DNA of 64,000 nucleotides from assembly GCA_951213105.1 (NCBI GenBank), contig OX578147.1, forward strand, positions 122,832,442 through 122,896,441. The letters run 5' to 3'. Made by a program: the position numbers and the translations under genes. Numbering within the stretch: the stretch's first letter is position 1; the number at the start of each line of letters is the position of its first letter. The stretch comes from Amaurobius ferox (taxonomy: Eukaryota; Arthropoda; Arachnida; Araneae; Amaurobiidae). Positions 57,961 through 64,000 of the stretch are shown piece after piece. The notes beneath the pieces were generated by a model that was not told the DNA's origin, made no database searches, and was given only the letters and a program-made list of their open reading frames with translations.

Positions 57961-58812
57961 TAAAAGTTTAGCTTAGCAATATGGATTACTTTAATAATTG
58001 TCAACTTGTAGAGGTATTCCAAGAATATTGCCGATTACTGAATAATAAAAATTAAATTATTTTAAAAATAAAAATTGCGTACGAGTTAATCAATTTATGC
58101 ACAGTTTAAATACTGAACCATAAAAATACTTCAAAAATAACATTTCAGGTTTAGATTATGAACTATTTCAGCTACCTTTCGATCAAGCCAGGATGGCAAT
58201 CCCTAATTAAATTGAGATCTTCGAGTTTGTTACACTATTTCGAAAATTATTTAATAACATTAATATCTTATAAAATTATATTCTGAAATGGAAATTATGT
58301 TTTATTTCGAGGAAAAATATTGAATTTCCGTATTATATATCATGATAAATAAAATGTTGAAAATAAAGATTTACTCTTACTCTGTATAAAAGTTTAGCTT
58401 AGCAATATGGATTACTTTAATAATTGTCAACTTGTAGAGGTATTCCAAGAATATTGCCGATTACTGAATAATAAAAATTAAATTATTTTAAAAATAAAAA
58501 TTGCGTACGAGTTAATCAATTTATGCACAGTTTAAATACTGAACCACAAAAATATTTCAAAAATAACATTTCAGGTTTAGATTATGAACTATTTCAGCTA
58601 CCTTTCGATCAAGCCAGGATGGCAATCCCTAATTAAATTGAGATCTTCGAGTTTGTTACACTATTTCGAAAATTATTTAATAACATTAATATCTTATAAA
58701 ATTATATTCTGAAATGGAAATTATGTTTTATTTCGAGGAAAAATATTGAATTTCCGTATTATATATCATGATAAATAAAATGTTGAAAATAAAGATTTAC
58801 TCTTACTCTGTA
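57961..58812 (+). repeat. Near-identical 426-bp tandem duplication
   Basis: Unit 1 (57961-58386) and unit 2 (58387-58812) are head to tail. I see only two differences, near 58122-58133 and 58548-58559 (CATAAAAATACTTC against CACAAAAATATTTC). The first bases of a third unit (TAAAAG) follow. No open frame above noise and no repeat ends are present, so this looks like a recent segmental duplication of plain AT-rich DNA. Confidence 0.95.
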
Positions 58813-59569
58813 TAAAAGGTTTCACCTTAAATCAATCCAAGTAAATTTCATTTCGAATGGCTTAAACTCTCAAATAGAAGTAGTTCTCACTATTAAATAT
58901 ATATTTCAGAGATATTTATTTTATGTTTCACGTTAAAGATTTTCTAAATTGACCCTTTAAAGGCCTATCTTTATTTTACTCTCTTTTCATTCAGCAAAAT
59001 GTTTCCGTATTGAAGAAAGTCTGTCATGAAAAAACTGGAAGCTGTTTCATGTTTTCCGGTCCTGGACTTTGTTAGCTTTTAAGTTCACAAGATGGTATAA
59101 GGGACCCATCAAGAAATAAATAAAGGAACTCATCGCTGCAAAATCTATTTTCTTAAAAAAAAATGTTTGACTATTTTTCTGATTTATATTCAGTAAAATC
59201 TAATTGATATTTTCTATAACAAGCAAAAAAAATAATGTTGCGAAAACAATGTAAGTTTAACATTTCAATTTTTCATCATTTTTAAATTTGCTACCTCTTT
59301 TTAAAATTTAGGCTTACAAAACTGTTATTTTTTCAATTTAAATATCAAATATATAGAAATACATTTAAGCAGAGTTTTTTTTTCTTTTCAGAAACAATAC
59401 ATTTTGAAATAAATTTTAGTAAAGCATTGTGTAAAAATGAGATAAATGAGATATAATTAAATATTTGTATAACATTTTACTTATGCAAGTTATTATCTAG
59501 TTACAAGGTTAATACTAATATTTATAAAACATTCAATTTTTCAACAAATTGAGTGGAATATGGATCAAC
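58813..59569. other. AT-rich non-coding stretch
   Basis: Nothing recognisable. Confidence 0.5.
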
Positions 59570-60045
59570 TCAATTCTATCATACTAGAATCAATTTTTAA
59601 ATAGCTTGTAATTTATTTATTTATATATTACTCTTTCTTTTCACGTAACTTTGAAAATGCTGCGTCGTTGGTCAAAATGATCACAATTATAACATGTTAC
59701 GGAAAGGTAACTTGCCTCATTTCAAGGGGGGCTATAATGACGTCACGAACACAAAAATTGTATCGCGGTTACTTTTCACTACAATGATTGAAACCGTTAA
59801 TCTTTGTGATCATCGTGTCATAAATAACTCCTTTCATTCATGATTATGTCAAATATTTTGTCCTATGTTGCCATATTAAGAACACATAAAATTTCGATAT
59901 TTTTACAAACGAACAACAGACAGACGGACATAACTCTAAAAATAGTCACCTGAAACCTATATTGGCATCAAAATCTCGAAAACGAAAATTTTCATGAAAA
60001 TAGTACTTTCTATGTACTATATTCTATAGTATGAGAAAGTAGAAA
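59570..60045 (+). repeat. GAAAGTA-hairpin dispersed repeat, copy at 60 kb
   Basis: It is collinear with 6841-7520 (landmarks given there). The closing hairpin is GTACTTTCTATGTACTATAT...TATGAGAAAGTAG (60003-60042), and the GACAGACGGACATAACTCTA line lies at 59920. Confidence 0.65.
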
Positions 60046-60965
60046 TATAGTTAATATAATAATCCTTTCAAAATCTTTGGGATTTACCAGAAAGTGTAAT
60101 ATGTAAAACATAATAGTGAGAATAAATGAAAACTTTTTTATTTAATAAAATACCACATATTAGCTGTTTTAGTTACTGTTGCAAAAATTGAAGAATGAGC
60201 AAATAAAAGGAATTAACGAATTGAATATTCTGCACAATTTCCATCTACATATCGTCTTGTGGAAGAACAAACATATCCATTCAAAATAACCATAACACAT
60301 ACAGATTCTATATGTGAAGTACATCATGGAATTGTGAAGGAAGCAAAAAAAATTTTTTTTCATAAAATTAGAAATCTTTTGTAAGAAATAGCGGTAGTAG
60401 AATGAGTGCTTAAAAAAATCTGCAAAATACACTTTATGCTAAATTATTACCCCAATTTTATGTAAACATATTTAATTCAATACTTTCAAGAATCCCTTGC
60501 TGCGCAAAATCTTTAACAAAAGGATATTTTTATTTTAAATAAAAGTCAGGTTGCCAGACAAATATGTATTTATAAAAAGCCAAAACAAATATGTATTTAT
60601 AAATGGACAAATAATATAAATTGTGAAATGAATTAAAATTTTAATTATTTCTACATATAATCAAATGGCTCTGCATTTAATCTTTGTTAAACTGTTCTCC
60701 TAAACTTGTTTTAAGATAAATAGAATTTCAAACATTTGTATAGAAAATAACTTCAAGTTTAATTCCAAAAATAATTACTGTAAAAATTTGTCTGTTGAAT
60801 TAAAAAGAACTTACTTTTATTTCAATTGAAGTAATATCAATAGATAGTTAATTTCCAGTTTAAAATTCACTTTCTAGTTGAAGAAATTGATTTCATTTTA
60901 TGTGTTAAAATATTATTATATGCAAATATTATTGTCTACAAATATTACAATTTGTAAAGAATAAT
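60046..60965. other. AT-rich non-coding stretch
   Basis: ACAAATATGTATTTATAAA occurs twice (60558 and 60586). Nothing else is seen. Confidence 0.5.
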
Positions 60966-60979
60966 TATATATCTATCTA

Positions 60980-61050
<71 letters not shown>
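60966..61050. repeat. ATCT/AT microsatellite
   Basis: Three ATCT units pass into about 33 TA units. The run makes a fake Tyr-Ile repeat in a minus-strand frame. Confidence 0.95.
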
Positions 61051-61052
<2 letters not shown>

Positions 61053-61079
61053 AAAAGGTGTTTATCAACTATTATGTTG

Positions 61080-61142
61080 ATAAACACTTGGAATACAGTA
61101 GCGGAACCCCAGGGTTCCACGGAACACACTTTGATAAACACT
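61080..61142. mobile_element. hAT-like element right end
   Basis: AGCGGAACCCCAGGGTTCCA then CGGAACACACTTTGATAAAC and ACTG closely match the right end of the element at 37096-37725. The left end is not found, and the AT microsatellite lies where the body would be. A GTTTATCAAC...GTTGATAAAC hairpin (61062-61087) is next to it. Confidence 0.5.
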
Positions 61143-61145
61143 GTT

Positions 61146-61425
61146 CTTTTTTCGACCCAGATTGTCCGACCCACACGAAAATGTAAGGCATCTGTTTGGA
61201 CAGCCGGAAAATGCCACCCAATTCAGATCGAAACCCAGTGAGGGTGGCATCTACAGGGATCGTACCCGCCTTCCCCCACCTCCAACCTCGCGGACCCACC
61301 TGTTTAACTGGATCGTACTCCAATTGAACACTTCGACAGTTTGGGCAGAGGCGGGAATCGAATTCGGGTCGTCCGAGTGCAATCCCCGCTCGCTATCCAT
61401 TGGGCTGTCGCGCTCCGGAAAACAC
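61146..61425 (-). mobile_element. tRNA-derived SINE, second family (most complete copy)
   Basis: The minus-strand head near 61425 has CAGCCCAATGGATAGCG (A box side) and CGAATTCGATTCCCGCC (B box side). The body has GGGGGAAGGCGGGTACGATC, CCTGTAGATGCCACCC, CTGGGTTTCGATCTGAATTG and a tail of ATGCCTTACATTTTCGTGTG then GGTCGGACAATCTGGGTCG. It is related to the SINEs at 9906 and 15400 and to the tail fragments at 25.3 and 25.85 kb. Open frames on both strands here (61065-61533) are by-products. Confidence 0.75.
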
Positions 61426-62889
61426 TGTAGAAACAACACAGTATTATTCAGCACGAGGAACGCCCAATATATGTATATGGAAGAAAATAAATATCTGCCA
61501 TACTTTTTCGATAGCCAGATATACAACAACTAATTGTAAATGATTATTGTGTAATATTTGTTCTAGAATTCAAATGGGCATTGTCTATGACGAACGGCAT
61601 TTTTAACAGACTCTAAACAGACTCTAAGTAGAACATTGAAGAAACATCGAACAAAATGGCATTAAAAATATAATTGTTCTTTATGAAATTTTTGTTGACT
61701 ATTTTTTTTTTGTAATTACACGTTGGCTAAAGAGTTGTTTCTAAAATCATCCATTAAATCTCTGTAGCACTAAATAATTATGAGCAGCCTTTTTTCTTCA
61801 GTACATAGTAATACTGTATACTGCATATTGCTTAAATTATCCACCTACCCCCAGTTATCGTCTCACGTATACGCGTGGTACGCATACTACTGGTTTGATT
61901 CACGCTGCTCTAGACCTTTGCAATTGTTTTTCTTCATCTATCTCAATTTATTTCAGAATTCTTTACCCTAATTTTTTATTCTCCACTAGGGGCGCTGCAG
62001 CTACTTTTGTTTGATCGGCCCTGGTTACTTTACTTATACCTAGCATGTTCAGTTTTGGACCTCTCCTTACAAAGTTATTGGGGTGCTTAAGAACCTTCTG
62101 GAGAACTTCTGCATCGGAAGATCACTTAGATGTAGATCTGCATCGGAAACATCACTTAAAAACTCTTTTAATTCGACGCGCTCCGAATAAATATGCCATT
62201 AATTAGACAACCCTTAATACTTCAAACCGGAATATTCAACTTCCGTAAATTAATTAGACCACTGTGCAATCACCGACAATTAACTTCTTTTAACGGACTT
62301 GGAGTCTACTAATCATCCAGTAGACGATTTCGCACTCGAGTGTAAGTTTAATAAAGTTAATTGCAATATAAAGTTTCCCGTAGGAAATGCGTAATTTAGG
62401 ATTGCAAATTACATAGATATCAGCAGTACTTGCTTGCCACGATTGCTTCAAGATCTAATGGTGAATGCATAATGTCGCTATTCTTATAAAATGTTTGAAC
62501 TGGCCAAAGATATATGCACTAGATATATGCACAAAGATATAGCATCATAGCTAATTGAGTCTACAGATAAACATTTATCGAATAACTTTTAATTTCCATC
62601 AACTCGTTCGGCGGGCAAAATTCCTAGTTGTCACTAAATATGATGATGTAGTTCTGAATGTCGAAAACAGTTTCAAATTAAAATGTAAAAATAAAGTATA
62701 TTTTATAGTTCTATTTACATGGAAATTGCGGTATGTAAAACAATATTTCATCTCCGACCACTATATGTTACCTTATTTTCAACGTTTTCAGATATCAAAC
62801 TGAAAATCAATTATTAATATAAAATATTTACAGTAGTTTGATCAGAATAGGTAGCAGACGATTTCGATATTTAAAGTGTAACTATCATG
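61426..62889. other. Non-coding stretch
   Basis: A doubled phrase GCATCGGAA.ATCACTTA lies at 62111 and 62140, and GCAGACGATTTC / GTAGACGATTTC lies at 62853 and 62319, a motif shared with 18980, 24651 and 25266. No gene is recognised. Confidence 0.45.
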
Positions 62890-63020
62890 AGGTAAAAGGA
62901 GTTAAAATTTCATATTAAGAAAGCATCAATATCGTTTGAGACAATAATTCAGGTGGCGCTGGGATAAGATAAGTAGCGCTTTATTATATGCATTTCTATG
63001 ACGAAAGGTCTACAATATTT
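62890..63020 (-). repeat. Dispersed repeat, inverse partner of 12590-12720
   Basis: AATATCGTTTGAGACAATAA then TTCAGGTGGCGCTG and TATATGCATTTCTATGACGA at 62928-63004 are the reverse complement, with small gaps, of 12600-12680 (CGTAGAAATGCATATA, CAGCGCCATCTGAATTATTG, TCTCAAACGATATTTG). Confidence 0.7.
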
Positions 63021-63111
63021 ATTTAAACTGTCAATTTTGTAAAAAATAAATAATTAGCGCGTTGCAAAGTATAACAGAAACAATAAAGAATATTCCTAAG
63101 CATTCAAAATC

Positions 63112-63282
63112 ATTATTATTGCGATTTCTTCTAAGGTGTCCTGTTATGATGTTACGGAAAATATTCCTAGTTAAACTTAAATATATTCCTTTAAAAATAT
63201 TCCTGGATGGAAGTCAAATTTAACTAGGAATATTTTCCGTAACATCATAACAGGACACCTTAGAAGAAATCGCAATAATAAT
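63112..63282. repeat. Perfect 64-bp palindrome with a 43-nt loop
   Basis: Arms 63112-63175 and 63219-63282 are exact reverse complements over all 64 bases, including GCGATTTCTTCTAAGGTGTC. The loop (63176-63218) holds two ATATTCCT phrases similar to the inner arm ends. There is no terminal motif, TA duplication or transposase. Confidence 0.95.
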
Positions 63283-63740
63283 ACTTTCAGAAAGGATTGT
63301 CTTACTAGTAATAAACATATTTTACAAGAAACACTTAAAAATCATTACCCATGGAATTTCCTTAAAGATATTTATAATTCTTTCTTTAAAGAAGAGGATT
63401 TTCATTCAGTGATGACTTGAATGTATGACATCATATTGGATTTATCAATGTACGCATGCGTATGGGCACATACTTTAAGTGGCGTTGCGGGTGTTCCGTT
63501 TTAGTCGGTAGTATGGTTGGCACAATGTTTTATTGTTTTCGTCGTTCCATTTCTGTCTGCGTTTTGGTGCCTTCATTTTTGCACATGCTGCGGGGATCTA
63601 TCATTGAATTGCATTGGTATCCGTGGGCGTTGTCTAGACGTAAAAGTACTTAAAACGGGAATGAGAGGTCGCTATCCCTCTCAGCCATTTATATGCAATT
63701 CATATGGTTTCCCCCTCCCTTTCTGTTTCGTTTTTGATGG
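63283..63740. other. Non-coding, GC-richer patch
   Basis: A frame without ATG stays open from about 63180 to a TGA at 63418 (about 80 codons) and reads through the right palindrome arm. I do not recognise it. Positions 63455-63660 are richer in G and T than the surroundings and could be part of a repeat. Confidence 0.4.

Positions 63741-64000
<260 letters not shown>

Noticed and set aside
61065..61533. Overlapping ORFs of 83-123 codons on both strands
   Set aside because: They cross the SINE and the hAT-like end. The higher GC of the SINE removes stop codons.
63180..63420. About 80 codons open without ATG through the right palindrome arm, possible exon
   Set aside because: No recognised domain or codon evidence, and the length is within chance for this composition. 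Kept only as a remark.

Overview
This window looks like AT-rich nuclear DNA from an arthropod, and an arachnid (spider-like) source is the best guess. The guess rests on the company of repeats: long-TIR mariner-type and Tc1-type elements with families common in spiders, an RTE-type LINE 3' end with the YGCEYWTM...FERKILRRIFG block, and tRNA-derived SINEs. There are no operons, ribosome binding sites or dense ORFs. I found no host protein gene, and every convincing protein similarity belongs to a transposable element. All repeat comparisons here were made by eye.

Layout. 0-9.7 kb: AT-rich DNA with a three-copy dispersed repeat (one copy cut by a tRNA-Glu-like SINE), a repeat ending in a GAAAGTA hairpin, a perfect 24-bp hairpin and a small satellite. 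9.7-15.8 kb: a very large inverted duplication with arms of about 2 kb and a spacer of about 2 kb, each arm carrying the same SINE. 15.8-27 kb: repeat relics, a MITE-like element rich in TGACGTC, a broken LINE 3' end and an internally deleted mariner. 27.2-33.5 kb: a transposon cluster with one nearly complete mariner-type element, two decayed Tc1 elements and a 27-bp minisatellite, flanked by two diverged direct repeats. 33.6-35.5 kb: a tandem array of foldback monomers and a LINE remnant joining 5'-like and 3'-end sequence. 36-47 kb: a family of roughly 560-bp monomers with a TA-flanked MITE at one junction, further degenerate tandem repeats, and a decayed Tc1 element at 45.4-46.7 kb. 49-54.3 kb: a duplicated segment, a pogo-like end and a second large inverted repeat. 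54-64 kb: AT-rich DNA with a near-identical 426-bp tandem duplication, another GAAAGTA-hairpin repeat, a hAT-like end next to a SINE, a perfect 64-bp palindrome and a terminal AT microsatellite.

The parts do not form a pathway. The common theme is repeat turnover: cut-and-paste elements landing in TA-rich DNA, SINE insertion, and repeated formation of inverted duplications. The most notable signals are structural: two kilobase-scale foldbacks, a dispersed family sharing a terminal hairpin, a perfect long hairpin, a TGACGTC-rich element and a hairpin-monomer satellite.
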